The position numbers were made by a program, and so were the translations under genes. From assembly GCA_016715815.1 (NCBI GenBank), contig JADJXN010000003.1:222103-286102 (forward strand): DNA of 64,000 nt, read 5' to 3'. Shown here piece after piece: positions 18,150 through 28,933 of this stretch. The DNA is from Oligoflexia bacterium (GTDB lineage: Bacteria; Bdellovibrionota; Bdellovibrionia; JABDDW01). The notes below the pieces were generated by a model. It was not told the DNA's origin. It worked only from the letters and a program-made list of their open reading frames with translations, and did not search any database. The first letter of the stretch is position 1; every line of letters begins with the position of its first letter.

Positions 18150-18511
18150 ATATTTGACACTTTAATTCTGTTAATTTGACGTGACTTGTTGTTTCTTTGC
18201 TCTTTGCTCTTTGCTCTTTGCTCTTTGCTCTTTGCTCTTTGTTTTCTGTTCTTGTTGTTTACTGTTTGTTTCTTGTTTTAGCTTATCTTTGTCTTTTTTA
18301 CTTTCACTTTTTAATAATTTGTCACTTGATACGTTTTTTTGTTGAGATTTTATTTTGTTCTATGAGTTTTATTTTTGCTTTTATTTGCTACTTTATTCGC
18401 GCGCACATTGTCTTTATTGTGTGGTTCTGAAATTTTCTTTCGCTCTGAAATCTTTTTTGAATTCGGCTGACGTAATTGATTTGTGAGTGAAAAATCTAAG
18501 ATTTAAAACCT
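18150..18511. other. T-rich non-coding stretch with a heptamer repeat
   Basis: The plus strand is strongly T-rich with few purines. Six exact copies of TCTTTGC and part of a seventh occupy 18194-18241. The only long open frames have no ribosome site and encode poly-Leu/Phe. I see no gene, tRNA or clear promoter. It precedes the HNH gene. Confidence 0.7.
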
Positions 18512-18547
18512 ATGTTATTCTGCCTCAGAAAAGACAAGGAGATTTAT

Positions 18548-19471
18548 ATGAATAATTTAAATATTAAAAAGTTAGATAATAATAAGTTAATATTAGAACT
18601 TAAAAACCTAGTTTCAGAGGAAAGAAAACTCTTATCCTTGGTTTTAGATTACCTTTCAGAAGTACAATCTCGAAAGCTCTATCTTGAACTAGGCTTTCCC
18701 AGCTTATTTGAGTTTTGCGTAAAAGAACTACAATACTCTGAAAGTGCTGCTCAACGTAGAATCTCTGCTATGAGACTTATGAGAGACATCCCAGAGGTTA
18801 AAACTAAAATAGAAGCAGGGAATTTAAACCTTACTACTTTAGCCCAGGCCGCCATGTTTATTGGTCAAGAAAAAAGAGTTAATCAGAAAAGCTATAACAT
18901 TAATCAAAAACGAGAGCTTTTAGTAAAGCTTGAAAATAAATCAAAGAAAGAGTGTGAGAAGGAATTAATAAAAATATCACCTCTAGTAGTTAATAGCCTT
19001 CAAGACAGAGAAAGGCTTATTACAGAAGAAAAGATAGAGGTGAGATTTGTTATTACAAAAGAGCTTAAAGATAAGCTTGAGAGAGTAAAGGCATTAATAT
19101 CTCATAAAAAGGCCAATCCTAGCTATGAAGAGCTCCTTTCAGAGCTGGCAGAGATTGCGCTTAACAAGCTTGATAAGAGCATTAACAAAGAAGAAAACGC
19201 AGTCAAAGGCAAAAGCAGGTGTCAAAGTGCACTTCCGCTGGCGGAAGTAAACTCGCGTTACATTCCAGCAATCATCAAGCGCCAGGTATGGAAGCGAGAT
19301 CAGGGAAAATGCCAATATGTTAGCAACAGAGATAAAAAGTGCAACTCCACACACTTTATTCAAATAGATCATGTCGAACCTTACAGCCATGGCGGCTCAT
19401 CAATAGACATAGATAACTTAAGGCTACTTTGTGGACAACATAATCGCTACAGGTGGGACAAACAAACCTAA
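18548..19471 (+). CDS. HNH endonuclease, solitary
   Basis: 307 aa from the ATG at 18548, preceded by AAGGAG with 7-nt spacing; the in-frame ATG at 18512 has no such site. N-terminal two thirds are helical (RKLYLELGFPSLFEFC, ESAAQRRISAMRLM), a DUF222-like scaffold. The C-terminus is an HNH nuclease: Cys pairs, FIQIDHVEPYSHGG and NLRLLCGQHN. I recall near-identical proteins in multiple copies in Bdellovibrio genomes, suggesting a selfish or domesticated nuclease family. The AT-rich, gene-poor flank fits an insertion-prone site. Confidence 0.88.
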   Translation: MNNLNIKKLDNNKLILELKNLVSEERKLLSLVLDYLSEVQSRKLYLELGFPSLFEFCVKELQYSESAAQRRISAMRLMRDIPEVKTKIEAGNLNLTTLAQAAMFIGQEKRVNQKSYNINQKRELLVKLENKSKKECEKELIKISPLVVNSLQDRERLITEEKIEVRFVITKELKDKLERVKALISHKKANPSYEELLSELAEIALNKLDKSINKEENAVKGKSRCQSALPLAEVNSRYIPAIIKRQVWKRDQGKCQYVSNRDKKCNSTHFIQIDHVEPYSHGGSSIDIDNLRLLCGQHNRYRWDKQT

Positions 19472-19590
19472 TAAAGAAAACAGTCAAGGTGCGAAAGAAG
19501 AACTTAATTACACAATCGGATCAGATGGGAGTAGAGAAAATAAGATAGCCGCTAAAAGCAATTCCAGATTGTAAAGACAGACATAACTGG

Positions 19591-19995
19591 CTAACCATTA
19601 CTATTAGCCAAACTCACCTGCTCATTAAGTGTACAAAAATCATAAAGCACGCCAATAAATAACAATCCACCAGTGCATAGATAAATTATACCACTAACCC
19701 ATTTACCTAAATACATTCTATGAACGCCAAATACCCCTAAGAATGTGAGTAAAATCCAAGTAATGTTATAGTCATGTGCTCCTGGCTTATATTTTATGTC
19801 AGCCGCTGTATCCATAGCGGGAATTAAAAATAAATCAATCAGCCAACCAATTCCTAAAAGACCAAGTGTAAAAAAATAAATTATCCCACTTGTAGTTTTG
19901 CCATAATAAAAGCGGTGCGAACCAGTAAAACCAAAAAGCCAAAGAACATAGCCTATAAACACACTATGCGTGTTAGACCTCACAACAGAACTCAC
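19591..19995 (-). CDS. Tandem TM2-domain membrane protein
   Basis: 134 aa if it starts at the GTG at 19995, which has AGAGGA six bases upstream and lies 13 bp after the fadJ stop; the longer frame would overlap fadJ by 71 bp. Two TM2 units are visible: GFTGSHRFYYGKTTSGIIYF ... IDLF and GVFGVHRMYLGKWVSGIIYL ... YDF, giving four TM helices. TM2 proteins are widespread small inner-membrane proteins without a defined role. Probably co-transcribed with fadI-fadJ. Confidence 0.85.
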   Translation of the reverse strand: MSSVVRSNTHSVFIGYVLWLFGFTGSHRFYYGKTTSGIIYFFTLGLLGIGWLIDLFLIPAMDTAADIKYKPGAHDYNITWILLTFLGVFGVHRMYLGKWVSGIIYLCTGGLLFIGVLYDFCTLNEQVSLANSNG

Positions 19996-20008
19996 AACTA
20001 TTCCTCTT

Positions 20009-22213
20009 TCACTGGTAAAACTTTTTACCTGAGCGTGCCATATTAAAAATGGCTCCTGAAGGTTTAAACCTTGGCCCAAATTTCACAGCCATTTCCTCTA
20101 AATCATCCACAATTTTTGAAACTCCTAAAGAATCAGCCCATTTTAATAAGCCTCCTCTAAATGGCGGGAAACCTGTTCCCATAATCATCCCTAAATCTAC
20201 ATCTTGTGCAGTTTCAACAATTTTTTCTTCTAAACATAATGCCGCTTCATTAACCATGGGGAATAATACTCTATGAACAAGCTCTTCTGGTTTATACTTA
20301 TTATCTAAAGTCTTTTGCACACCACATATATTATGAATATTACCATCAACATTTAATTTTTTTCCAGCCGAGTCATAAATGTAAAATCCTGAGTTGTTTT
20401 TCTTGCCAAGTTTTTTAGCCTCAACAATTTTACTCATCACACTAGCTGGTTCTGCTCTTACACCAAAGGCGGAGTATAAAATTTTGGCTACTTTTGCTGC
20501 TACATCTATTCCCACTTCATCAATTAAGTGCAGTGGCCCCATGGGCATTCCAAATTTTAATAAAGTTTTATCTATGTACTCTACACTTAAACCTTCAGCA
20601 AAAACATAACAAGCCTCATTTAAGTAAGGTAGCAATAGCCTATTAACTAAAAACCCGGGGCCATCTTTCACAACAATGGGCGTTTTACCCATTTTTTTAG
20701 ATAAAGCAAAAATAGTAGCACATGCTTTATCTGAAGTGTGAGTCCCTCGGATCACTTCTATAAGTGGCATTTTATTTACTGGGTTAAAAAAATGCATGCC
20801 AACAAAATTCTCTCTATTAGGCCAAGCAGTAGACATTTCTGTAATACTTAATGAGGAAGTATTACTAGCCACAATGGCATCGGCTTTACAAAAACTAGCC
20901 ATTTCACTTAAAACCTTCTTTTTAATATTCATATCCTCAACAATGGCTTCAATAATAACATCAAGCTCTTTAAAACCAGCGTAATCAACGCCACCAGAGA
21001 TAAGGCTCATTTTTCTTGAAAGATCATACTTTGTAATTTTTTTTCTTTTTAAATCTTTTGAAAATAAATCATTAGCAGTCTTAAGTCCCTTAGTAATGGC
21101 ATCAAGGCTCACATCTTTTACCCTTACACTCATCCCTTTATCAGCTGCTAATTGTGCTATGCCTCCACCCATGGTTCCGGCACCTAATACACCCACATTT
21201 TTAACTTCACTTAAATCAACTGATAAATTGCCACTTAAACCAGTTTGCTTTTTTACACTTTCTGTCATGTAAAATAAGCTAATAAGGTTTTTACTCACTT
21301 CCGTGACTGCCATTTTTCCAAAAACATCAGCTTCTAAATTAAAACCTTTAAAAAGATTTTTACCATAGGTTTTTCTAACTACATCAAGGGCTGCTAAAGG
21401 CGCCGGGTAATGACCTTTTGTGTTTTTTAAAACTAGATCTCTTGCACCTTTAAAAATTAAAAACTTTAAGGGCCCTTCAAGTAAAGTGTTGGCAAGTCCA
21501 CGAGCAGAAAAAAACTTACGTCTTTTTCCTTTTTTAATAACTTCATTAACAAACTTTTTAACTTCTGAGAGCAATAACTCTTTAGGCACACATAAATCCA
21601 CAAGGCCTGCTTTATAAGCTTTAGTTCCTAAAACAGTTTTTCCCGCCAAAATAATATCAAGGCTTGCTTGTAAACCAATTAACCTTGGTAGCCTTTGTGT
21701 TCCACCAAAACCTGGAATAATTCCCAATAAAACCTCAGGCAAACCAATTTTTGTAGAAGCATCATCTGTAGCAATTCTGTAGTCACAAGCCAAAACAAGT
21801 TCACACCCACCGCCAACGCAAGCGCCATTTATGGCTGCAATGGTGGGCATGGGAAGCGCTTCAAGTAATGTAAATATACTTTGGCCAAAGGCTGCTGCAT
21901 CACGGGCATCTTGCTGAACTTTTAAATCTTTAATCTCTTCAATGTCAGCCCCTGCAAAGAAATTATTATTTTTTTTAGAAATTAAAACTACAGCTTTATA
22001 TTTAGATTGAGAAAGTTCCTCAATAATATTTAAAAGGCGCACTAAAACTTTAGATGTTAATTTATTTACCTTCTCACCTGGCAGATCAAATTCAATCCAA
22101 GCAATATCACCATCGGGCCTTAACCTAACTGCTTCGTTATGTGGGCTAATTTTAGTTTTAAGATTATTAATTTTCTCTTTCGACAATGACAGCTCCACCT
22201 TGGCCTCCTCCAA
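20009..22213 (-). CDS. fadJ: Fatty-acid oxidation multifunctional enzyme (enoyl-CoA hydratase / 3-hydroxyacyl-CoA dehydrogenase)
   Basis: 734 aa, the usual length of FadJ. N-terminal crotonase domain ([33 protein letters not shown]) with both catalytic Glu, then a Rossmann domain (GAGTMGGGIAQLA), HFFNPVNKMPLIEVI (catalytic His) and a duplicated C-terminal domain ending in GTGFPPFRGG. Performs hydration and dehydrogenation of beta-oxidation. The first codons overlap fadI by 47 bp; a TTG at 22186 with GGAG upstream is an alternative start. Confidence 0.95.
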   Translation of the reverse strand: MEEAKVELSLSKEKINNLKTKISPHNEAVRLRPDGDIAWIEFDLPGEKVNKLTSKVLVRLLNIIEELSQSKYKAVVLISKKNNNFFAGADIEEIKDLKVQQDARDAAAFGQSIFTLLEALPMPTIAAINGACVGGGCELVLACDYRIATDDASTKIGLPEVLLGIIPGFGGTQRLPRLIGLQASLDIILAGKTVLGTKAYKAGLVDLCVPKELLLSEVKKFVNEVIKKGKRRKFFSARGLANTLLEGPLKFLIFKGARDLVLKNTKGHYPAPLAALDVVRKTYGKNLFKGFNLEADVFGKMAVTEVSKNLISLFYMTESVKKQTGLSGNLSVDLSEVKNVGVLGAGTMGGGIAQLAADKGMSVRVKDVSLDAITKGLKTANDLFSKDLKRKKITKYDLSRKMSLISGGVDYAGFKELDVIIEAIVEDMNIKKKVLSEMASFCKADAIVASNTSSLSITEMSTAWPNRENFVGMHFFNPVNKMPLIEVIRGTHTSDKACATIFALSKKMGKTPIVVKDGPGFLVNRLLLPYLNEACYVFAEGLSVEYIDKTLLKFGMPMGPLHLIDEVGIDVAAKVAKILYSAFGVRAEPASVMSKIVEAKKLGKKNNSGFYIYDSAGKKLNVDGNIHNICGVQKTLDNKYKPEELVHRVLFPMVNEAALCLEEKIVETAQDVDLGMIMGTGFPPFRGGLLKWADSLGVSKIVDDLEEMAVKFGPRFKPSGAIFNMARSGKKFYQ

Positions 22214-23522
22214 TACACAATGTTGCTAAACCAAATTGCACATTACCGCGTCTTTGCATTTCTTTAAGTAAAGTTATAATTAATCTTGAACCTGTGGCCC
22301 CTACAGGGTGCCCCAAAGCAATGGCGCCGCCATTAACGTTTAATATGTCATCGTTAATTTCACCCACTGCCTCACTCAGACCCATTCTGTCTTCATAAAA
22401 CTTTTTAGAATTAAATGCTTTTTTACAAGCTATCACTTGCGCAGCAAAGGCTTCATTAAGCTCAATTAAGCCAATGTCTTTTAGCTTCATTCCACCTGCT
22501 CTCTTTAGCGCCACAGGTGTAGCTAGCGTTGGCCCTAGTCCCATTCTCTCAGGTTCAAGGCCCATAAAAGCATAAGAGCGCATCACTCCAAGAGGCTTGT
22601 AACCAAGAGCTTCAGCTCGAGCCCTTTTCATCATTAAAATCATCGCCGCTCCGTCAGTAATGGGGCATGAGTTTCCTACAGTTATGGTTCCAAATTTTTT
22701 ATCAAAAAATGGCTTTAATTTAGAAAGCTTTTCAAGGCTAATATCTTTTCTAGGCCCCACATCAGCACTAACATATTTTTCAAACTTTGGTGGCAAAAAC
22801 ACAGGTGTCATCTCTTGAGCATGAATACCACTCTCTCCCGCTCTTAATGCTTTTTGGTGAGAGCTAAGTGCAAACTCATCTTGCTGAGCTCGTGAGATTT
22901 CAAATTCTTTAGCTAAAATCTCAGCAGTTTGCCCCATATTTATTCCGCAAAATGGATCTGTTAAACCTTGCATTAAAGAAATAATGGGTTTGTTAGGTGT
23001 TTCAGAAAAAGGAGCTGTGGTGACTAAATCTTTAACTTGGTTTAAGTTAGCCCCCACTAAACCCGCAAGGGCTGAGAGCTTTTGCCCGCCACTTCTGGCG
23101 CCTGCAAGAGCTTCAAAAGCAGCCACTTGGTTTTTACTCATCATTAAAGGCATTTGAGACATGTTTTCCGTGCCTCCGGCTAAAACTACTTCAGCCATAC
23201 CAGATTTAATTTTATCAAAACCTTGGGCCACACTTTCCATAGCTGAGGCACAGTTTCTATGTACCGTATAGGCTGAAACTTCCTTTGGAATACCTGCATT
23301 TAAAGCCACAACTCTTGAAATATTAACTGCATCAGAAGGGGTGCCAGTATTACCAATAATGACTTCGTCAACAGTTTTTACATTTAAGTTTGTTTTTGCA
23401 ATGAGTTCTTTTAAGGCTTGTTTGCCAAGCTCTGCTGCATGAACATTTTTAAAGTCAAGGCCTGCTTTAACAAACGGGGTTCTTACCCCTTCAACAATCA
23501 CAACGTCATTTTCAGATTTCAT
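22167..23522 (-). CDS. fadI: Acetyl-CoA acyltransferase (thiolase)
   Basis: 451 aa. Nucleophilic Cys in HRNCASAMESV (about residue 91), NEAFAAQV, GGAIALGHPVGATGSR with the catalytic His, and the final CIGGGQGGA with the second Cys. Length and motif wording fit the FadI/trifunctional beta-subunit class rather than short biosynthetic thiolases. Works with FadJ downstream to cleave 3-ketoacyl-CoA. Confidence 0.95.
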   Translation of the reverse strand: MKSENDVVIVEGVRTPFVKAGLDFKNVHAAELGKQALKELIAKTNLNVKTVDEVIIGNTGTPSDAVNISRVVALNAGIPKEVSAYTVHRNCASAMESVAQGFDKIKSGMAEVVLAGGTENMSQMPLMMSKNQVAAFEALAGARSGGQKLSALAGLVGANLNQVKDLVTTAPFSETPNKPIISLMQGLTDPFCGINMGQTAEILAKEFEISRAQQDEFALSSHQKALRAGESGIHAQEMTPVFLPPKFEKYVSADVGPRKDISLEKLSKLKPFFDKKFGTITVGNSCPITDGAAMILMMKRARAEALGYKPLGVMRSYAFMGLEPERMGLGPTLATPVALKRAGGMKLKDIGLIELNEAFAAQVIACKKAFNSKKFYEDRMGLSEAVGEINDDILNVNGGAIALGHPVGATGSRLIITLLKEMQRRGNVQFGLATLCIGGGQGGAVIVEREN

Positions 23523-23588
23523 AAGTTTTCCTCATTTTTTATCAAAAAAAGGTTAGCATAACCTCACAATCAAATCCTCAAATTTAAT

Positions 23589-23617
23589 TTGCTAACGCGC
23601 TACGTCTATTTATATAA
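23589..23617 (+). promoter_or_regulatory. Promoter of maeB
   Basis: -35 TTGCTA at 23589, 17-bp spacer, -10 ATATAA ending at 23617 (TATATA one base earlier also fits). The ATG at 23625 is 8 bp past the -10, so the transcript would be leaderless or nearly so; no Shine-Dalgarno is present. Confidence 0.6.
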
Positions 23618-23624
23618 ATGAGCA

Positions 23625-25898
23625 ATGCCAATTGAAAAAGATGCTCTTGAGTACCATAGCACAGGACGCAAGGGTAAAATTGAAGTTGTATCTTCAAAAC
23701 CATGCTTCACACAAAGAGATCTTTCTCTTGCTTACACACCAGGTGTGGCTGAGCCGTGCAAAGCCATCGCACAAAATCAAGATAAAGTTTACGACTACAC
23801 CACTAAAGGAAATCTTGTTGCTGTTATTTCAAACGGCACTGCCGTTTTAGGTTTAGGGAATATTGGCCCCCATGCAGGAAAACCTGTCATGGAAGGAAAA
23901 GGAATTTTATTTAAACGCTTTGCTGATATAGACGTTTTTGATCTTGAACTTAACACTCAAAATTCAGATGAATTTATAAATGCCGTTTCTCTACTAGAGC
24001 CTACTTTTGGTGGAATTAATTTAGAAGACATAAAAGCACCTGAGTGTTTTTACATTGAAGAAGAATTAAAAAAAAGAATGAAGATCCCGGTGTTTCATGA
24101 TGATCAACATGGAACAGCCATTATTAGTGGAGCTGCTTTTATAAATGCACTTGAAATTACAAAAAAGAAAGCTTCCGAAATAAAAGTTGTTTTTAATGGT
24201 GGCGGTGCTGCAGCCATAGCGTGCGCTAAATTATTTATTAGTCTTGGTGTTAAACATAAAAATTTAATTATGTGTGACACCAAAGGTGTCATTTATAAAG
24301 GCCGCCCAGATGGAATGAATAAATATAAAGATGAATTTGCAACAGATCAAAAAGCCCGCACTCTAACTGACGCTTTAAAAAATGCAGATGTTTTTGTAGG
24401 TGTAAGTGCTAAGGGAGCTGTGACAAAAGAGATGCTAAAAGGCATGGCCAAAAACCCTATTGTTTTTGCCATGGCCAATCCTGATCCTGAAATTACTTAT
24501 GATGATGCAGTGGATGCAAGGCCCGATGTCTTAATGGCCACAGGACGTAGTGATTACCCCAACCAAGTTAATAACGTTTTAGGCTTTCCTTTTATTTTTA
24601 GAGGAGCTCTTGATGTAAGAGCCACTGCTATTAATGAAGAAATGAAAATTGCAGCAGTTCATGCCCTTGCAAAACTTGCCCGTGAAGACGTACCAGATTC
24701 AGTATCAAGAGCCTACGGTGGTAAAAAATTTAAATTCGGCCCTGAGTATATCATTCCAAAACCCTTTGACCCACGGGTTTTATTATGGGTCGCCCCCGCG
24801 GTTGCTGAAGCAGCTATAAAATCAGGGGTAGCAAAAAAACCTTTTAAAAATATTAATGATTACCGTGAACATCTTGAAACGCTTTTAGGGACATCCCGTG
24901 GAGTTATTAGAAACGTTATTAATAAAGTAAAATCTAGTTCAAAAACAGATCATCATCTGCCAAGCATTGTTTTTCCTGAAGGCTACAATGATAAAGTATT
25001 AAGAGCTTGTAACAGTGTCATTGAAGAAGGTGTCGCTCGTCCTATTATTTTAGGAAATGAGACAAATGTTAGACAAAGAATTAAAGATTTAGATCTAAAT
25101 CTTTTAAAAGACGTAGAAATTATTCAACCCATAAAATCAAAAAAGTTTAGTGTTTACGCAAAAAAATTTCATGACCTTAGAAAAAGAAAAGGCCTCACCT
25201 TTGCTGAAGCCGAGAGACTCATTTATGACCCTAACTACTATGGGGCAATGATGGTTCACATGGGTGATGCCGATGGTTTAATAAACGGTGTGACACAAAG
25301 TTATTCTGAAAGTGTTAAACCCATTTTACGTGTGCTTGGTACACAAAAAGGAGAAGTAGCGGCAGGTTTATACATGATCATAATGAAAAACCGCCTCTTA
25401 TTTTTTGCGGACACCACTGTGAACATTAACCCATCAGCTGAAGAACTAGCAGCCATTGCAATTAATTGCGCAGAGTCAGCTAAGTTTTTTGATGTAAAAC
25501 CACGCATTGCCATGCTTAGTTTTTCAAACTTTGGTTCAAACCGCACTGAAAGCACAGAAAAAATGAAGCTGGCAACTGAGCTTGTAAGACAAAAGCGCCC
25601 AGATTTAATTGTTGATGGGGAAATGCAAGCCGACACTGCTGTTGATCCTAAAATTGTTCAAGAACACTTTCCATTTTGTGAAATTAAAGATGGTGCAAAT
25701 ATTCTTATATTCCCAGATCTTAATTCAGGTAATATTGCTTACAAACTTATGCAACGCTTAGGTAACGCTGAAGCCATTGGCCCTATTCTTTTAGGTATTA
25801 CAAAACCTGCTAATTGTATGCAAAGAGCCGTTGATGTTAATGACCTTGTTAACATGACAGCTATTACAGCCATTCAGTGCCAATACAAACACACATGA
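23625..25898 (+). CDS. maeB: NADP-dependent malic enzyme with phosphotransacetylase-like domain
   Basis: 757 aa, as in MaeB. N-terminal malic domain ([44 protein letters not shown]), NAD(P) fold ([15 protein letters not shown]), and a C-terminal phosphate acetyltransferase-like domain from about residue 430 ([15 protein letters not shown]). Decarboxylates malate to pyruvate, supplying NADPH and pyruvate; the C-terminal domain is usually a regulatory sensor of acetyl-CoA. Its stop overlaps hflX by 4 bp. Confidence 0.96.
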   Translation: MPIEKDALEYHSTGRKGKIEVVSSKPCFTQRDLSLAYTPGVAEPCKAIAQNQDKVYDYTTKGNLVAVISNGTAVLGLGNIGPHAGKPVMEGKGILFKRFADIDVFDLELNTQNSDEFINAVSLLEPTFGGINLEDIKAPECFYIEEELKKRMKIPVFHDDQHGTAIISGAAFINALEITKKKASEIKVVFNGGGAAAIACAKLFISLGVKHKNLIMCDTKGVIYKGRPDGMNKYKDEFATDQKARTLTDALKNADVFVGVSAKGAVTKEMLKGMAKNPIVFAMANPDPEITYDDAVDARPDVLMATGRSDYPNQVNNVLGFPFIFRGALDVRATAINEEMKIAAVHALAKLAREDVPDSVSRAYGGKKFKFGPEYIIPKPFDPRVLLWVAPAVAEAAIKSGVAKKPFKNINDYREHLETLLGTSRGVIRNVINKVKSSSKTDHHLPSIVFPEGYNDKVLRACNSVIEEGVARPIILGNETNVRQRIKDLDLNLLKDVEIIQPIKSKKFSVYAKKFHDLRKRKGLTFAEAERLIYDPNYYGAMMVHMGDADGLINGVTQSYSESVKPILRVLGTQKGEVAAGLYMIIMKNRLLFFADTTVNINPSAEELAAIAINCAESAKFFDVKPRIAMLSFSNFGSNRTESTEKMKLATELVRQKRPDLIVDGEMQADTAVDPKIVQEHFPFCEIKDGANILIFPDLNSGNIAYKLMQRLGNAEAIGPILLGITKPANCMQRAVDVNDLVNMTAITAIQCQYKHT

Positions 25899-27148
25899 TT
25901 GATCTTTTACCCAAAAAAGATAAAGCCATCATTGTTGGTATTGCATTAAAATCAAATACTTTAAATTTCCAAAATAATTTAGATGAACTAGCCCAACTTT
26001 GCGAATCGGCCGGTGGAATTGTTGTAGGTGTCACTCATCAAAAACTAGAAAAAATAAATCCAGCAACTTATATAGGTACCGGCAAAGTTGAAGAGTTACG
26101 ACAATTAAAAGATCAAACAGGTGCTAATTTAATTATTATAGATGCTAAGCTTAGTGGCATTCAGCAAAGAAACCTAAATATGCAAATAGGAATTCCAGTT
26201 ATTGATAGAAGCCAACTCATTATTGATATTTTTGCCACCCGAGCACAAACCAGAGAGGGTAAGCTTCAAGTGGAGCTTGCTCAGCTAAAAGATCAACTCC
26301 CAAGGCTTATAGGTGAGGCTATTGCAGGTTTATCTAAACAAGCAGGTGGAATTGGCACAAGAGGCCCAGGGGAGACAAAACTTGAAACTGACAGACGTCG
26401 AGTACAGGAGCGTATTGAGCAAGTTAAAAAAGAATTAGAAGGGGTTAGAAAGTCGCGCGCACTTCACAGACATAGACGCTCCCAGGTTAGAGTTTCAACT
26501 ATTGCCCTTGTGGGCTACACCAACTCTGGTAAGTCCACATTATTAAATGCATTAACAAATGCAAAAGTTTTAAGTGAAGATAAACTTTTTGCAACACTTG
26601 ATCCTACAACCAGAAAATTATTTTTACCTAGCGGGAGAAAAGTCGTTCTTACAGACACTGTTGGTTTTATTAACCAATTACCCCACCATCTTGTTGAAGC
26701 TTTTAAAGCTACCTTTGAGGAAATTTCAGAAGCCCAACTTATTTTACATATTCATGATGCCTCTCACCCACAACAAAAAGAGCATTCTGAAGTGGTTAAC
26801 AACTTATTAAAAGAAATTGGAGCTGAAAACAAAGCCGTATTGCATGTTTATAATAAAATCGATCTTTTAACCAACCAAAGATCAACCAACATTCACCGCC
26901 TTGTACCTTTTGTGAATGTATCAGCAAAAACAGGTCAGGGCCTAGATGAATTAATTAACGCCATAGAAAATGAATTTAATAAAATGACAAACCTAGTTGA
27001 TCTTTATTTGCCCGCAAGCGATCCTTCTTTAGTTTTCAAGCTTTCACGTGATGGGAATATTATCTCTCAAGAACAAGGTGATCATGTTAACCATGTAAAA
27101 GTAAAACTCAGTGAAGATGCCTTGCAACGTTGGAGTAAATACCTTTAG
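25895..27148 (+). CDS. hflX: GTPase HflX
   Basis: 417 aa from the ATG at 25895, which forms an ATGA overlap with maeB; the frame could extend six codons but has no better start. The N-terminal HflX domain carries GTGKVEELR and the glycine-rich [12 protein letters not shown] linker; the G-domain has [15 protein letters not shown] and NKID. HflX binds the 50S subunit and splits stalled ribosomes under stress. Translationally coupled to maeB. Confidence 0.95.
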   Translation: MIDLLPKKDKAIIVGIALKSNTLNFQNNLDELAQLCESAGGIVVGVTHQKLEKINPATYIGTGKVEELRQLKDQTGANLIIIDAKLSGIQQRNLNMQIGIPVIDRSQLIIDIFATRAQTREGKLQVELAQLKDQLPRLIGEAIAGLSKQAGGIGTRGPGETKLETDRRRVQERIEQVKKELEGVRKSRALHRHRRSQVRVSTIALVGYTNSGKSTLLNALTNAKVLSEDKLFATLDPTTRKLFLPSGRKVVLTDTVGFINQLPHHLVEAFKATFEEISEAQLILHIHDASHPQQKEHSEVVNNLLKEIGAENKAVLHVYNKIDLLTNQRSTNIHRLVPFVNVSAKTGQGLDELINAIENEFNKMTNLVDLYLPASDPSLVFKLSRDGNIISQEQGDHVNHVKVKLSEDALQRWSKYL

Positions 27149-27150
27149 AA

Positions 27151-28371
27151 TTATTTAAAAATTTCAATGGGGCTTTGCCTTGATGCTAGCCTTGCCGGCA
27201 AATAGCTACTTAAAACCGTTACTAAAAAACCAAAAATAATAATGCCTGTTACTACAAAATAATCTACAAGTACGGGAAAGCGCGTATCGTAATAAACATC
27301 TGGCAACTCTATAATTGGGTATCTTAATAGCAAGTAGCATATTAAAAGTCCTAATAGGCTTCCGCTAACTATTCCGCCAAAACCAATAGTCACGCCAATT
27401 TTTAGAAACATTTTAGCAATTTGACTTGCTTTTGCTCCCATAGACTTTAACACGCCTACATCTTTTCTTTTTTCAGCTACAAGTAAAAATAACACTGACA
27501 TAATTGAAAAACTACTAACAAGAATTGTTAGGGCTAAAAAAATACCCATTAATCTTTTTTCCATTTTTAGAGAATAAAAAAGTGCTTGGTTTAAATCCTG
27601 CCAAGTTAATACATTTTTATAACCATGCTTTTTTAAGTTCCCTGCTATTTTTGTTGCAACATAAGGGTTGGGCAATCTTGCCTCAACACCTTCTTCTAAT
27701 GAAGCAGTATCTTTAAACCTTGAAGGAAAAAGGCTTTGGTTAAAAAAAACATATCTTGTATCCAACTCTGAAATCTCTGTTCTGATCAGTGCTTTAATAA
27801 TAAATTTTTCATAAACTGGGGCTTCATCAGGTGTGAGTAAACTCTCAGGCGCTATAAGAGTAATTTCATCATTATCAATAACTCCAATGCTTCTAGCTAA
27901 ATCATAACCAATAGCCACTTCTCGCCTTTTTAAATCAATAGGCGCTTCAATTACTTTTGGCTTACCACTTGTAATTCTTCCGTTTTCAGTTTCAATAATC
28001 TCAATACTTTGTCCAATTTTTGAAGCAATATTATTAAGACTTATGGCATTTAAGCCATAAAAGATGGCACCTGTACTAACCCCTTCAACAGTTCTTAAAA
28101 GAACATCTTGTTTTGTGTACTCAACAAATGACGACTCTAATTTTTTAAGCTTAGATATTTCATCTTTTGAGTTTGTTTTTACAATAACATGAGGCATAGC
28201 TTTAAGATTTCTTTCCTCAATAGCTTTATCAAACCCGTTCATGACTGCTAAAACCACAATCATAGAAGCAACACCTAAAGAAATACCTAAAACTGAAATA
28301 ATACTTAGTATTTTAACTACTGATTTTTGCGAAGAAAAAAGATATCTTCTAATGAATAAACTATCCAGCAT
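27151..28371 (-). CDS. LolC/LolE-type lipoprotein-releasing ABC permease
   Basis: 406 aa with one TM near the N-terminus (about 20-45), a large periplasmic domain, and three C-terminal TMs forming an FtsX domain. RRYLFSSQ and VLAVMNGF are typical of LolC/LolE. It extracts lipoproteins from the inner membrane together with LolD, which is not present here. It is the last gene of the Mla operon, 31 bp after a hypothetical gene, and converges with hflX with a 2-bp gap. Confidence 0.88.
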   Translation of the reverse strand: MLDSLFIRRYLFSSQKSVVKILSIISVLGISLGVASMIVVLAVMNGFDKAIEERNLKAMPHVIVKTNSKDEISKLKKLESSFVEYTKQDVLLRTVEGVSTGAIFYGLNAISLNNIASKIGQSIEIIETENGRITSGKPKVIEAPIDLKRREVAIGYDLARSIGVIDNDEITLIAPESLLTPDEAPVYEKFIIKALIRTEISELDTRYVFFNQSLFPSRFKDTASLEEGVEARLPNPYVATKIAGNLKKHGYKNVLTWQDLNQALFYSLKMEKRLMGIFLALTILVSSFSIMSVLFLLVAEKRKDVGVLKSMGAKASQIAKMFLKIGVTIGFGGIVSGSLLGLLICYLLLRYPIIELPDVYYDTRFPVLVDYFVVTGIIIFGFLVTVLSSYLPARLASRQSPIEIFK

Positions 28372-28402
28372 GCTTTAAGGTTATTTGCACAACTGGACAG
28401 TA

Positions 28403-28933
28403 TCAACCTGTTTTTTTAAAAATATGTTGAAAAGTCTTTTTAAAGGAATCCCAAAAGCCTTGGTCTTGTGTTTGGTAATTTCTTAATGCCATGCCAAAGC
28501 GTTTGACAAACTCTTCTGGACTTAGTGTTTTTATATTTTGTGGGTTTTTAAAATTAGAGAGTAGCTGGTCATATAATTTTTTATCTGTTTCAAAATACAC
28601 TAAAATTTCAATTGCTAACTTTACTGCCGATTCGTGAGGAGCTGTGTCAAACTGAATGCTCTCCGATGTTTCTTTGCTGCCCTCAATGTCAGCTTCAATA
28701 ACAACCCCTGTTTTTATACCCTCCAGGCAATTCCACTCAATCACTTGCCCATTAAAGCTAAGTTGCTGCTTAATAACATTTTCACCCCTATCAACCCAGG
28801 TGAATAAATCAACATTAAGCTGACTATGGTACCATTTGCTTACAATTTTTTCAGAACTTGTTTGAATTAAATCTACAGCGACTTCTTTTAAGGTTTTACC
28901 TAAAGTTTTGCAGTTATAAAAACCAGAGTTCAT
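28403..28933 (-). CDS. Unknown protein of the Mla operon
   Basis: 176 aa, no signal peptide or TM segment, so probably cytoplasmic. Mixed alpha/beta with a Cys near residue 8 and another near 69. It abuts mlaD exactly (stop and start adjacent) and precedes the Lol-type permease, so it is co-transcribed with the phospholipid transporter. It is not MlaC (no secretion signal) and is too short and unlike a STAS MlaB to call. Function not known. Confidence 0.7.
   Translation of the reverse strand: MNSGFYNCKTLGKTLKEVAVDLIQTSSEKIVSKWYHSQLNVDLFTWVDRGENVIKQQLSFNGQVIEWNCLEGIKTGVVIEADIEGSKETSESIQFDTAPHESAVKLAIEILVYFETDKKLYDQLLSNFKNPQNIKTLSPEEFVKRFGMALRNYQTQDQGFWDSFKKTFQHIFKKTG

Noticed and set aside
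18197..18430. ORF across the heptamer repeat (77 aa)
   Set aside because: Starts at TTG inside the repeat, lacks a ribosome site, and encodes a Leu/Phe-rich artefact of T-rich DNA.
19591..20079. Longer TM2 start overlapping fadJ
   Set aside because: The GTG at 19995 has AGAGGA upstream and sits just after the fadJ stop; the extra N-terminus is antisense-free but non-TM2 and shared with fadJ in another frame.
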